DNA from: Saposhnikovia divaricata
Taxonomy: Eukaryota > Streptophyta > Magnoliopsida > Apiales > Apiaceae
Reading direction: 5' to 3'
Assembly (NCBI GenBank): GCA_036435485.1
Contig: CM071595.1
Location: 106,384,580-106,448,579, forward strand
DNA length: 64,000 bases
In this document: positions 48,701-60,300 of the stretch, one piece after another
Position numbering within the stretch: position 1 is the stretch's first letter
Layout: each line of letters opens with the position of its first letter
Translations under genes and position numbers: made by a program
The notes under the pieces: model-generated
What the model was told of the DNA's origin: nothing
Database searches by the model: none
What the model saw: the letters and a program-made list of their open reading frames with translations, nothing else

Positions 48701-50214
48701 TTATTAGGGTTAATGCCACCCCTTGTGCATTCCCCAGGGTTTGTCTTAATTTATGGATATCCTATCCTTAATTCAACTGCCAAGGAATTCTTGCATCTTA
48801 TAATTGGCAATCAGATCATGTATCCTTAATAAAGGTCTCTTTTCAATCATTCTCATTTGATAATCGATCGGTGGCTTAATGCCACCCTCCTCTTTCAGAT
48901 AGTTGTCAGCCTATTTGGCCTTCCAAAAAGGCAACGTATGCCTATCTGCTCTTTTACAGAACTTGGTAATGGTAGCAAGGATGTTTTGGAAGATATTGGT
49001 CGAGTTCAACGTGAATCTCTTAGTACTTATCGTTCTTCTCAAATGTACTTGCCTTAGACAAAATTTCTACAGCATACAGATCCATCTCTGACCATTTCCA
49101 TACTCTCTTCATAAACCTTCGTTGTTTACTTCCCTTAGTCGTAATATGTTCATGGTATTCATGATACCCTAACATCATACATCTCAAGTCACTATACTTC
49201 CATTTTACTCGTAATCTTGGACAACCATATACACATGAGTCATTTTAGTACGGGTTACCCCATCCCAAAAAGGTCTAGTAAATTCCCCATCAAAACATGG
49301 GTTGCAAAGGGTTTAGTAGAAGATTCCTACGATCTCATTAATATTTCCTTTATATCAGAAGCCCTTGCAGTCGGTGCTTACTTAGAAGCAACCCTGCTTT
49401 GTCTTTTCATTGCTGGTCTAGTCACTTTATAGTCCGTTGTGACTTGGCCTCAACTGGCCACACTAAAATAAAAATATATGATTTTAAGGGTTGGCTAATT
49501 AGCATTACTTTTCTAGCAATTGTCGGCATAGTGTCTTCTTCTTTGATACCTTTCTACCTTTCCAAAACTTTACTTCATATAAGTCTTAATCGGCTACTCA
49601 GCGCCGTCTCCGGTCGCCTTTCCTCTATTTTTATCTTTTCAACTATTCTTATCAATCCCGCGTGCCACGCAAGCTTACCATTCCTGGCATAACAGCCTTT
49701 TTACTTAAGTCAATCCCGGAGTTTCTCCGTCCGGCTAATTTCTTACTTACATTTCCTGTTTTCGTCCAATCTCACTTCATCATTTTATCACTACCGTCGA
49801 TTGTAATGCTCAGGGTCCGTTTACTAACCCATTTTACAGCATCCTTACCCAAATCACAGGGTTTGCTCCAGTTTCTACTCTCTTCCATGACATTCTCTAA
49901 TAATCAGAAAGACAAGGTTTGCCAAAATTCATCGAATTCCTTTCCAGACTCAGGGAAATATTGATCAATCTACCCACCTACTGGTAACATTAAGGAGACC
50001 AGTTTCGAAACCTGAAGAATAGTTCTATGAACCTCCTAGTAGGTAGAACCGTAAGCAGTCATAATTAACGAAATAATCGTCATCGGGTTGGAAATTTAAC
50101 CCCTGGAGAGGAACCAATTATATACATCCCTTAGAAGGGAATCAACAGTTTTAAACTGAAACTTGTCACAACGTCCTGATACCTATATGTCCTGATATTC
50201 AATATTACCAAATG

Positions 50215-50427
50215 TCAGTCTACCTGACTACCAGTCTCAGAAGGAACATTACCGTCGGAGTTGGTTGTTCCACAAAAATTGGCACTACTAAGGCCATCCG
50301 AACCTGGTGAACCATGCTGTCCGAATGCATCCGCAAGTACTTTATCGTGCTGCGCAAGCACACATCCTAATCTTTTATGCGAAGCGTCATTGGAAGCACA
50401 AAGTCTCCCTTTTTTTCCATTAAGCAA
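50215..50427 (-). pseudogene. Gypsy element C, RNase H remnant
   Basis: The minus strand reads KKGRLCASNDASHKRLGCVL then AQHDKVLADAFG, matching the start of Ty3/gypsy RNase H (Y/NDAS, LGCVL-Q, KV-A-A). It corresponds to 31195-31288 in element B. The usual continuation through the RNase H tether is not seen. Confidence 0.75.
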
Positions 50428-50929
50428 TGCCAGCTCTTGGTCGTTACCAATTTCACCTTTTAGCTCCAGGAAGATTTTCTCACATTTTTCTCTTTAACTG
50501 CTGATCGCATTACTTGATCTATTATAATTCCGCATCGGAATAAAATTAAGGTAACTACTATAATTCATTGAAAGAAAGAATTTAATATTCCTCTGAATTA
50601 CATGCATCTAACATTTCTGGTTCATCATTTTACTGAGTTGAAATTAACCCTATACTTAGTCTCTGGCAGTAGTCTCATTACGAGTTCATCTTGACTCACT
50701 GGTCTTATCTTCCGGTAGGTTCTGAGATCATTGTCTTGCTTACTACTTCCTTATATAACTTTATCCAATCATGCTATCACTTCCCAATGTCTTTACTTTC
50801 TAACTGATTCATTCATAAAATGAACATTTCCCTTAATAAAACCACCTTATTAACCTCAATTTGGTTCCATAATTTACAACCTACGACACCTGCCTTCTCA
50901 TGGCGAATTATTACTGACCATATTCAAAC

Positions 50930-51438
50930 TGTTAGGTCGAATACACAAATAATAATCAACTTTGTATGAGAAATTAACAAGTAAAAGCGTTTATGCACTT
51001 AAAAAACTTCGTGTATTTCAAACCCTCTTCGTGATGTAAAATATCACAAAGAGCTGCTAGGTTACAATAATGATAATTCGTTATCGATACCCTTCTAGGG
51101 TTAACCTATCTGTATTTATATAACATACAGCTACGATACAATCTCTAATTGATATTCCTAATAATCAGCTATACAATGATATCAATTACAGATTGTTACA
51201 CGTCTCCTATGTCAACTCGATCTCTTTGATAGCTATCCAATCTTCAAAGATATCGCTTCCATAATTAATCTTTAATCACTGTTGAACAGTAGACGTGCTT
51301 CCTTCAAACAGAGTTTAACAAACTCTGTTGAGCTTCCAACTGTCAGAGTTTACACAAACTCTGACTGCTTCCAGCTAAACTCTGATAACTCCCTGTAACA
51401 CTTAAACACTGATCAAAACACATCAATTATATTTAACA
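50930..51438 (-). repeat. 3' LTR of Copia-2 (509 bp)
   Basis: From TGTTAGGTCG to ATTTAACA on the plus strand. On the minus strand GTTATATAAATACAG (around 51108-51122) is a clear TATA box. Two perfect hairpins stand side by side in U3: 51307-51329 (10 bp arms AACAGAGTTT) and 51342-51365 (10 bp arms GTCAGAGTTT). The polypurine tract (GGGGGAGAT, minus) is at 51439-51447. Confidence 0.96.
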
Positions 51439-51584
51439 ATCTCCCCCAACTTGTTCATTATCAAAAATGTACAAGTTAATGACAGTAATTGATGATGTCA
51501 AAACAAATAGATAAATACAGTGTTTATACAGATTCAGAGTTTAAGCTTAAAAACTATAGAGAATAAGAAAATTCTTACAGAACT

Positions 51585-54500
51585 TTAATCTCTAATCATT
51601 TCAAGATCTGGCATGGTTCTGAGATAATCAATCAGCAATCTTCTTTCTGCATTTTCAAGTTCAATCTTCATTGCTTCTTTGATTTCTCTGAGTTGAGGAT
51701 CACTTTCATCTGTTTGGTAAATAGCAGCCCTAAGATCATAAATCTTGTTTCTTCTCATTTCATTTCCCAGTCTGATAAATCTGTCTTTTTCTGCCTGAGT
51801 ATTGAAGTCAAGTACTGTGATTCCCAAATCAGTTTTTAACTTTGCAGTACCTTTCTTCATTTCAATGAGATTGCCTTGGTAATCCCTGTACTTAGGAATG
51901 TATCTGCTGTTGTATTTCTGTCCTCTAATAGCCAGATTCTGAGTCATCTTCTGTCTTAGTACATTAGCAACAGATTGAGTCCTTTGCCTATTCACCTTGA
52001 GAAGATATAGAACATACTCTAGTTCTTCCCAATATTTCAAGCCAATATCATCCTCACCAACTTTGAATACTGTCCCATCAGCCATGAAGTAAAGAAGAAA
52101 GTCTTTGTCTAAACTCTTCTGATGAACCAACTGCACTGATTCCAGTCTATCCAGACTCTCTTGAGGTACACCACGACCTGGAACAGCCAGTGAAGAAGGA
52201 TCTCTAGGACCAGTATATTGCCTTCTGTCTCTATGTGAGCCTAGTCCAGCCTTATTATTTCCAATCTTACCAGATAAAGCTTTTCCATCAGAAATATTCA
52301 TTGAGACTCCAGATAACACATCTGGATCATGAAGTGTTCCTTTACCAAAAACTGATTTCAACTGAGAAGATAGAGGTCTGAACACAACTTGTTTAGCAAC
52401 AGAGATTGTGTTTTCTTTCTTCTGTACAACTTGTGTAGAAACAGAGGTTGTATCTTTCTTCTTTGAATCTTCTCCTTCCATAGCAATGCCTTTCAGCTTG
52501 AGTTTAGCTACAGCTTCTGTTGATTTCTTAGATAAATGTGATCTTTGATCAGCATCAACATTTTCCTTGATCACAATGCCTTTAAGAACAGGCCTAGGAG
52601 CTTTTTCTTTTTGTACCTTATCAGACTTTAAAGATTTAAGATGTTCTTCTTGTAAACTCTTTTCCTCAGCTTCAATGTCCTCAATCGTTACTCCTTCCTC
52701 ATTCTCTTCAATGAACAACTTAGCAGCCAACTCTTCATCAGTTTGTGGATTTGAAGATAACAGTAAACTCTTGGTCCTTGAAGTTCCTTGAGTATCAGTA
52801 TTTCTCCCAACAGACTGTGATTTGGATGACTTACTAGTTCTCAGAGTTTGAACCTCCTCAGCCTTTTTCTTTCCTTTGTTACTTGCCCCTCCATCTCCAG
52901 CACTATCCCTTCTGACAACTCTCTCCCCCTTTTTGACATCATCAGGCATAAGGATAGAAGTAATTAACTCCAGGGAGGTAGCAATAGAATCAATTTGAGC
53001 AGATAAATCAGACTGGTTCTCTTCAACTTTACTCAGTCTGGCAAGGATATTGTCTTGAGCTTTAGAGAATTTTGTAGTCACTAATTTTGAATGTGTTTCC
53101 ATTTTCATCTCTCTAGCTACAACCTCATTTCGCAAAGAAGTGATTGCCAAATTAGTATCATCAAATCGTCTATCCAGAGTTTTAACTTGAACTATAGTTG
53201 CTTTCAAGCAAGAAAGAATCTCTGGATTAGAGATAGTATCAGCACTTTGCTTAACAAACTTAGCTGCTCTTCCTGGTGAAAAAATACAATCTTCTTTGTA
53301 CCATTCAGCAGCATTCTTGGCAAATTGTGCTCTCTCAACTTCATGAGAAGTACAAGGTTGAGAAAAAGGTGTATGTTTATCATCAGTTTGTACTGGTGCA
53401 CTCAGAGAAGTATCAGAGTTTGCACTACTGTCACCTTCAGCTTCAACACTTGTAGCTTTAACTGGTTCATCTTCAGCCATAGGTTTTGCAATATCTTCTG
53501 TAGGCTTTTCAGGATTTTCTTCATGTTGCTCAGGCTCAGCAACAAACATTGACTGAGAAGTTACTTTGGTTGCCTGATCAATTTCTTCACCTTCTTCAAC
53601 AGTGTGGTGAGCATCAGATATTATCTCAGTATGAGATGCCACAGCTTCAGAAGGAACAGACGTTGGTTGATCATCTACACCAATATTAGAGATAGGATCA
53701 GATAATGGCATAAATGAATCAGGAACAGCATTTATTGGAGAAACATCATCTCTTGCATCCTCTTCTGCAGGCATTTTATCCTCTGCAGGTATTACATCCT
53801 CTGCAGGTATTACATCCTCTGCAGGTATTGCATCTTTCTCAACCTCAACAGGAGGTGTTTGCTGTGAAACAACCTCTGGAGCTTCAATATCTTCATCCAC
53901 AGAATCAGAGAATATCACTTTTCTTCGTTTTGCTAGAGATACATTATCTGAATCCTCTTCACTAGTTGGTGGAGTTTGTTCTACCACTGAGAGTGACTTA
54001 GATATGTTTGCCCGAGCTTTCATTCTCTTCCCCCTTCTAGTGTAAACAGCTTCAGGAGATTTCCGTTTTGTTTTGCTTTGTGTCTCTTCTGCCTGCTTTA
54101 GACTTACACGTCGTTTAGTAACTGCCTTCTTAACTCTTTGCATTCTAGACTGTGATGCTGGTGGAGATTGTGACGAATCAGAGTTTGTGTTTGAAGTGGG
54201 TGAAGGTTGCTTTGCAGGTGATTCAGTGTTTGGTTCTGGTTGAGGTTCAGGGTGTGGTTCAGGTTGTTGTGGTTCTTGTTCAGGTTCATCTTGTTGTGGT
54301 GCATCGTGTTGTGGTTCCTGTTGGTCTTGTTGTGGTTCATGTGGTTGATTTAGAAAATTTCGTAGAGCAAGAGGCATGACAAACTCAGGAAGATTTTCTT
54401 TACCAACATCCTTGTTAGTCATATCAGAGAATATGCGCTTATTGACTCTAAACGGATCAATTTCATCAGTTTCATCAATTTCAAGACCAGGTACACATGC

Positions 54501-55133
54501 ATTGAACAACATTTGACAGAAGCGAGCATAATAGACAGTGGTAGACTCTGACAATTTATCACCTAAGCTCATCAAAACATGTCGACCAAAATCAAAATTA
54601 GAACCATAGAGCAGAGAATACCCGATTTGAAGACTATCTATTGGAATAGCATCCCAGTTTGTGACTTTCTTCTGGAACGTCCTCGTTATGCAATCAAAGA
54701 AGAAATTCCATTCTTTTCTGAGATTTGGTCTCTTTATGCTGCCGAGCTTGTCAAGAGATTCCATGTAACCTATCTCTTGTAGCATCTCTCTCAGATAAGT
54801 TTCATTAACGAGAGTATAGGAAGTATGTGTATCAAACCCCATTGTATCTCGTACAGTCTGTGGAGTAATCACATGATCTTGGTCTTCGTAAGTGAAGATA
54901 ATGGTAGGAGTTCCACTTTCTCCTCCATCCACATAAACTGAATTCTGCCAGAATGAAGCAATTTGAGACGCAGAAAGAGTAGCAGGTCCAGTCAGAGCTT
55001 GTCCAATCTCTGAATCCCTCAAAAAGTTCTGCATGAGATGAAACGATTCTGGAATGCGTTCATGATAGAGTGGAGCTTCATAGTTATTAGGAACAAACCG
55101 TAAGCCAAGAGCAGTGAATGCTTTAGATGCCAT
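51585..55133 (-). CDS. Env-position ORF of Copia-2, intact, about 1,182 residues, unknown function
   Basis: The frame is open from 55256, but the start MASKAFTALG at 55133 fits best: the Copia-1 homologue also starts MA and has nothing upstream. Residues below are counted from 55256. N-terminal globular part with LRKEWNFFFDC and GYSLLYGSNFDFG (~175-235), possibly related to the domain called putative plant transposon protein. A Glu/Pro/Gln-rich stretch (~305-345), basic patches that could import it to the nucleus (~370-412), PAED repeats (~474-500), a coiled coil (~697-770) ending in DVKKGE, and a C-terminal domain with FLLYFMADGTVFKVGEDDIG and YWEELEYVLYLL (~1030-1102). No signal peptide or membrane span, so an envelope role is unlikely. 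It is the only long ORF of this element besides gag without an internal stop. Confidence 0.8.
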   Translation of the reverse strand: MASKAFTALGLRFVPNNYEAPLYHERIPESFHLMQNFLRDSEIGQALTGPATLSASQIASFWQNSVYVDGGESGTPTIIFTYEDQDHVITPQTVRDTMGFDTHTSYTLVNETYLREMLQEIGYMESLDKLGSIKRPNLRKEWNFFFDCITRTFQKKVTNWDAIPIDSLQIGYSLLYGSNFDFGRHVLMSLGDKLSESTTVYYARFCQMLFNACVPGLEIDETDEIDPFRVNKRIFSDMTNKDVGKENLPEFVMPLALRNFLNQPHEPQQDQQEPQHDAPQQDEPEQEPQQPEPHPEPQPEPNTESPAKQPSPTSNTNSDSSQSPPASQSRMQRVKKAVTKRRVSLKQAEETQSKTKRKSPEAVYTRRGKRMKARANISKSLSVVEQTPPTSEEDSDNVSLAKRRKVIFSDSVDEDIEAPEVVSQQTPPVEVEKDAIPAEDVIPAEDVIPAEDKMPAEEDARDDVSPINAVPDSFMPLSDPISNIGVDDQPTSVPSEAVASHTEIISDAHHTVEEGEEIDQATKVTSQSMFVAEPEQHEENPEKPTEDIAKPMAEDEPVKATSVEAEGDSSANSDTSLSAPVQTDDKHTPFSQPCTSHEVERAQFAKNAAEWYKEDCIFSPGRAAKFVKQSADTISNPEILSCLKATIVQVKTLDRRFDDTNLAITSLRNEVVAREMKMETHSKLVTTKFSKAQDNILARLSKVEENQSDLSAQIDSIATSLELITSILMPDDVKKGERVVRRDSAGDGGASNKGKKKAEEVQTLRTSKSSKSQSVGRNTDTQGTSRTKSLLLSSNPQTDEELAAKLFIEENEEGVTIEDIEAEEKSLQEEHLKSLKSDKVQKEKAPRPVLKGIVIKENVDADQRSHLSKKSTEAVAKLKLKGIAMEGEDSKKKDTTSVSTQVVQKKENTISVAKQVVFRPLSSQLKSVFGKGTLHDPDVLSGVSMNISDGKALSGKIGNNKAGLGSHRDRRQYTGPRDPSSLAVPGRGVPQESLDRLESVQLVHQKSLDKDFLLYFMADGTVFKVGEDDIGLKYWEELEYVLYLLKVNRQRTQSVANVLRQKMTQNLAIRGQKYNSRYIPKYRDYQGNLIEMKKGTAKLKTDLGITVLDFNTQAEKDRFIRLGNEMRRNKIYDLRAAIYQTDESDPQLREIKEAMKIELENAERRLLIDYLRTMPDLEMIRD

Positions 55134-55669
55134 TGAGTTAAGAATTTCCAAGAATTTCCAAAAGATATGTATGTAGAAAAGGTGTTTGCGTGAGTGTCCA
55201 AGAGAAAAATAAGAAAACTGTGAGAGTAAGAATAAAGCAAACTCGTTTGGACACAAAAGTGATTAAATTAATAAAAAACTCAATCTCTTATGTAACAAAC
55301 ACTCAATCAGTTCCTTGATTAATGTGTAGTGGGACACGATAATAGGTAAGTGGACACATTAAGGGCGAGTGGGTCATGTGCGCCTATTTTTAAAAAGAGT
55401 ATATTAAAATTAAAACATTAAAATATTTGATTTTAACAAAAATCAAATAATACTCTTTTAAAAAAAATATCTGGACCCAAGTAAAATCAGAATTTGAATC
55501 GTTTACCTGTTGCCTTTAATAACCAGAATACGAAGCGATTAAGGACTTCGTTCTTACCCATCTCTATTTAAGGCCTAGAGACTTGCTCAGATTATTTCAT
55601 TAAACCTTTAACCTTTCAGTCTCCCCTGTAAAATCACAAACCTTTCAAACCAAATACTCTTGAAAAACA
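55134..55669. promoter_or_regulatory. Divergent promoter region of Copia-2
   Basis: This 536 bp separates the leftward env-position ORF from the rightward antisense ORF. Rightward, CTATTTAAGG at 55563-55572 is TATA-like, 98 bp before the ATG, followed by a C/T-rich leader. For the leftward ORF no strong TATA box is obvious. It is the same arrangement as 39300-39966 in Copia-1. Confidence 0.45.
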
Positions 55670-55927
55670 ATGGCTAACCTTACCATCAAAGAGAAAAACC
55701 TTCATCTTGTCGAGAATAGGGACATCTTCAGCTATACGCGTGAAGAATTTGAAGCGTTTGAGTGGGAAAGGCAGCTTGAGACGCTGTGGCTGCAAATGGA
55801 TGCTGGTCTGGAAGAGCTCGAGAGAGAGAAACCTGCAAGGGTGATCGACATCGATGCTGCCCTCCAAGCAACATTGGCATGGCTCTCCTCGAAGGCATCC
55901 TCATCCACCACCACCAACCATTGTTAA
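55670..55927 (+). CDS. Antisense small gene of Copia-2 (85 residues, unknown function)
   Basis: Opposite in strand to gag-pol. It starts MANLTIKEKNLHLVENRD and carries a region likely to be helical (REEFEAFEWERQLETLWLQM), then LEELEREK. It is rich in Glu and Trp with no membrane span. TATA-like box ~98 bp upstream; TTGTAA (56094) and AATGAAAA (56116) downstream. Other frames stay open to 56055, so a frameshifted longer protein cannot be excluded. A segment IFSYTREEFEAFEW to MDAGL may align loosely with FFTLDDQEQ to MVGL of the Copia-1 gene. Function unknown; conservation of place and strand in two families is the main support. Confidence 0.5.
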   Translation: MANLTIKEKNLHLVENRDIFSYTREEFEAFEWERQLETLWLQMDAGLEELEREKPARVIDIDAALQATLAWLSSKASSSTTTNHC

Positions 55928-56093
55928 TGAATATGTCAGCAAAAATAACCTTATCCCTTCAACTTCCACTCAAACAAAGTGGCAAAGATGGGATCTGGGA
56001 ATTTTTGCTAACAATGGAGTGGTGTGGACGGACCTTTTACTTTTCAGTTGAATAGATTAGCAGATAGAGAGAACAAAAAGATGTAATATTTGC

Positions 56094-56123
56094 TTGTAAT
56101 CTCTTTGTTATTATCAATGAAAA
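56094..56123 (+). terminator. Candidate polyadenylation signals of the antisense gene (Copia-2)
   Basis: TTGTAA (56094-56099) and AATGAAAA (56116-56123), followed by a T-rich stretch, the same pair in the same order as after the Copia-1 antisense gene. Confidence 0.45.
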
Positions 56124-57332
56124 TTTTGTTTTTCTAATCATATTCATTGTGTTCTGCAACTGTTATTTGTGTTATATGAACTGTTCTTCAAGAAAACGCA
56201 TCAAGAAGAGAATATGAAAACTAATTAAAGTAATCATATAAAGAACACATTCATCAACTATCCACTGATTAACAGTTGTCAAAAACCCTACTTACTCCAA
56301 GACTTTCAAATTGTCCAAGTGAAAATTTACCTTAGAGTACAAATCACGAATCAACAGCGTTTGTCAATTCTCCAACTTTATCACCGAAACCCTTTCATAA
56401 ATTGCACAGTTGTGAGTATTTGTGTGTGTGAAGCAGAGTTTACTAAGTCAATTTTTAGAGCATCTAATTTTTCATAAAATCCATAAAGTAAATCAATAAA
56501 CACTGGATGCACAAACTGTCATAGTAAACACTGATTGTATGATGAAAGCTAAACTCTGAAGTAATCAAACTTTATACAGTAATTTTTATTTTATACCCCC
56601 TTTATATACACATTTTTTTTTCATTTTTTTTTTTTTATTTTCATTTTTTTTTTTTCATTCCAGTAATCAGAGGTTGGAACCAGTCACCAAAAATTCAAAA
56701 ATTTTAGCCCTTATCATTTTGATAAGTTCCTGGGTCATCCTAGTATTTAACTAGTCACCAAAAATCAGAGAATTTTAGCACATATTATATACCAATAGGT
56801 TCCTGGTCATCCTAGTATCCAACATAATCTCAAAGGAGTATAATAACCTATATACATTTTCTTTGGGGTATTGCAGTAAACATTTTATTTTATCAGAGTA
56901 TAACTAACAGAGTTTAGAGTTCATCAACATCAGTAGTTCTTCATGAAAGGTAATGCACACAGTATTTATAGACTCAGAGTTTAGGACAAAATAAACTAAG
57001 AGATGCTATAAATATGAGCCAGTATCATGCTGTGTTAACTTTCTGCACAATCTAAGATTAGATCTCAATAACTCAGAAAGATTCATGATTTAATTGCTGA
57101 GAATCATGCTTCATACATATTTCTTCATTGGTGTTTTCATTCAGACAAAAATCAACTCAAAGTTCACAGAGTTTATCAAACTTATTAACAGTGTATGACA
57201 TACAGACATGCTGACAGAGTTTAACAGAGTATGTATAACAGAGTTTAATCAACAGAGTACACTTAGCATTTAACCAATCAGGAAATATGATTAATACATC
57301 ACATAAGTAAAGTTTGAATCTAACCAACATTT
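56124..57332. other. Non-coding spacer between antisense gene and pol of Copia-2
   Basis: No gene. It contains a long T-rich run broken by CATTT (about 56609-56663), two imperfect ~75 bp repeats (CAGTCACCAAAAAT to GGTTCCTGGTCATCCTAGTAT, about 56676-56820), and at least seven CAGAGTTT/AAACTCTG words between 56447 and 57245. Confidence 0.7.
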
Positions 57333-60300
57333 CTAGTCAGAACCAGAGACCATTCCTAGTTCATTGACCAGTCTTGTAAATGTAGCTTCACTCAATGGTT
57401 TAGTGAAGATATCTGCAAGCTGTTGTTCTGTAGATACAAAATGTAGTTCAATATTTCCTTCTTCCACATGTTCTCTGATGAAGTGGTACCTTATGCTGAT
57501 GTGCTTGGTCATTGAATGCTGTACTGGATTACCTGTCATAGCAATAGCACTTTGATTATCACAGTAAATAGGGATATTACTGTACCTCAATCCATAATCC
57601 AGCAATTGATTCTTCATCCATAAGATCTGTGCACAACAGCTACCAGCTGCAATATACTCTGCTTCAGCTGTAGATGTGGAGATTGATTTCTGTTTCTTGC
57701 TGTACCAGGAAACAAGTCTGTCACCAAGAAATTGACAACTTCCACTAGTGCTCTTTCTGTCTACCTTACAGCCTGCAAAGTCTGCATCAGAATACCCAAG
57801 TAGCTTAAAATCTGATTCTCTGGGGTACCACAGACCTAATGATATGGTGCCCTTGAGATACTTGAAGATTCTTTTCACAGCTGTCAGATGTGGCTCTCTA
57901 GGATCTGCCTGAAACCTTGCACAAAGACAGGTTGCATACATGATGTCAGGCCTACTAGCTGTCAAGTATAGAAGAGATCCTATCATGCCCCTGTAGTTTG
58001 TCATATCCACTGAAACTCCTGTGTCTTTGTCCAATTTAGTTGCTGTTGCCATGGGAGTTGATGCAGATGAACAGTCAAGCATACCAAATTTCTTGAGAAG
58101 ATTTCTGGTGTATTTTTCTTGATTAATGAAAATTCCATCTTCTGTTTGTTTCACCTGTAGGCCTAGAAAGTAACTAAGCTCTCCCATCATGCTCATTTGA
58201 TATCTGGACTGCATGAGCTTGGCAAATTTCTTACAGAGTTTATCATTAGTAGACCCAAAGATGATGTCGTCAACATAAATTTGAACTAAAAGAAGGTCAC
58301 TTCCTTGATTGAAATAAAATAGAGTTTTGTCAATTGTTCCTCTGTTGAATCCACTTTCTAGAAGAAACTGAGCAAGTGTCTCATACCATGCTCTTGGTGC
58401 CTGCTTAAGTCCATATAATGCCTTATCTAGCCTGTAGACATAATCTGGATATTTGGGGTCCACAAATCCTGGTGGTTGTTCAACAAACACTTCTTCTTCA
58501 AGCTTTCCATTCAGAAAAGCACTTTTCACATCCATCTGGAACACTTTGAATTTCTTGTGAGAGGCATATGCTAGAAAAATTCTGATTGCCTCCAATCTTG
58601 CAACTGGAGCAAATGTTTCATCATAGTCTATTCCTTCCTGCTGTGAATAGCCTTTTGCTACCAGTCTAGCCTTGTTCCTTGTGATAACACCTTCACTGTC
58701 AGTCTTGTTTCTGAAAACCCATTTAGTACCCACAATAGATCTGTTCTTTGGTCTTGGTACAAGGGTCCAAACTTCATTCCTTTCAAATTCATTTAACTCT
58801 TCCTGCATTGCTGTTATCCAGTCTGCATCTTGAAGAGCTTCTTCCACTTTCTTTGGTTCATTTTTAGACAAGAATGCATGAAATAGACATTCACTTGCAG
58901 TAGCACTTCTTGTCTTTACTTTTGCATCTGGATCACCAATTATCAAATCAGGTGTATGTGATTTAGTCCATTTCCTAGCAGAAGACAAATGACTTCTGTC
59001 AGCATGTGATCCTCCCCCTTGATCCATGCTCTCCTGATTCTGTTGTGATCTATCTTCGTTTTCTGAGACTCCCCCTGAACTTGACTGTCCAGAGTCAGAA
59101 TTTGAATTTTCAGAGTTTGAAGCATCAGAGTTTGATCCAGATTTTTCAGTTGACTCAATATCAGTGTTTGAGTCTTCATCTTAATCATGCTCCCCCTCAA
59201 CTGGTTCTCCTCTTTGTTGTGACTGAGAAGTTTCTCCAGAATTTACCAGTAGAGGTTCAGAGTTTGTTTCAACAGAGTCTGTCAGAATTGTTTCATCAGA
59301 GTTTCCTTCATCAGAGTTTAAAACTTCATTTTCAAAGTTCAGTTGATCATATTCGTCTTTGTCTTCAAGTCCAGTTATCTTCTTATCATCAAAAGAAACA
59401 TGTATAGATTCCATGATCACTTTAGTTCTCAGATTGTAAACTCTGAATGCCTTTGTTGACAGTGGATAGCCAACCAAAATTCCTTCATCTGCCTTTAACT
59501 CAAACTTGGTCAACTGTTCTAGATGAGTCTTCAAAACGAAACATTTGCACCCGAAAATATGAAAGTATTTCAGGTTAGGCTTCTTTTTCTTCACCATCTC
59601 ATATGGTGTCTTTCCATGCTTATTGATCAGTGTTGCATTTTAAGTAAAACAAGCAGTTTGAACAGCTTCTACCCAGAAATAAGTTGGCAATTTTGCTTCA
59701 TCAAGCATAGTTCTGGCAGCTTCAATTAAGGTTCTATTTTTCCTTTCAACTACACCATTTTGTTGTGGTGTACCAGGTGCTGAAAATTCTTGTTTCACTC
59801 CATTGTCCTTGCAGAATTCTTCCATTGTTGCATTTCTGAACTCAGTTCCATTATCACTTCTAATGATTCTAACTTTGTTGCTTGATCCTTTGTCCAGAAG
59901 CTTCACATGCTCCATCAGAGTCAATGCAGTTTCATCCTTCTTTGCTAGAAAATACACCCAGGTGAATCTAGTGTATTCATCAACAATGACTAAAGCATAT
60001 TTCTTCCTTGCAATAGACATAACATTTACTGGACCAAATAGATCAACATGAAGAAGATGATGAGGATCAGTGATAGAAGATTCTGTTTTGCTCTTGAAAG
60101 ATGACTTCCTTTGTTTAGCCTTCTGACATGAGTCACATAGGCCATCAACATTTAACAGGGTCTTTGGGAGTCCTCTTACAAGATCCTTTCTGATCAATTC
60201 ATTGATGTTGTTCAAGTTCAAATGTGAGAGTTTCTTGTGCCACTTCCAACTCTCTTCACTAGACATTCTTGTAGACAGGCAAACAGCTTTTCCAACAGAG

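Noticed and set aside
51585..55256. Long ORF of Copia-2 as a true viral envelope gene
   Set aside because: No signal peptide, membrane span or cleavage site is seen after the likely start at 55133. The hydrophobic stretch before it lies upstream of the conserved start and looks like untranslated leader.
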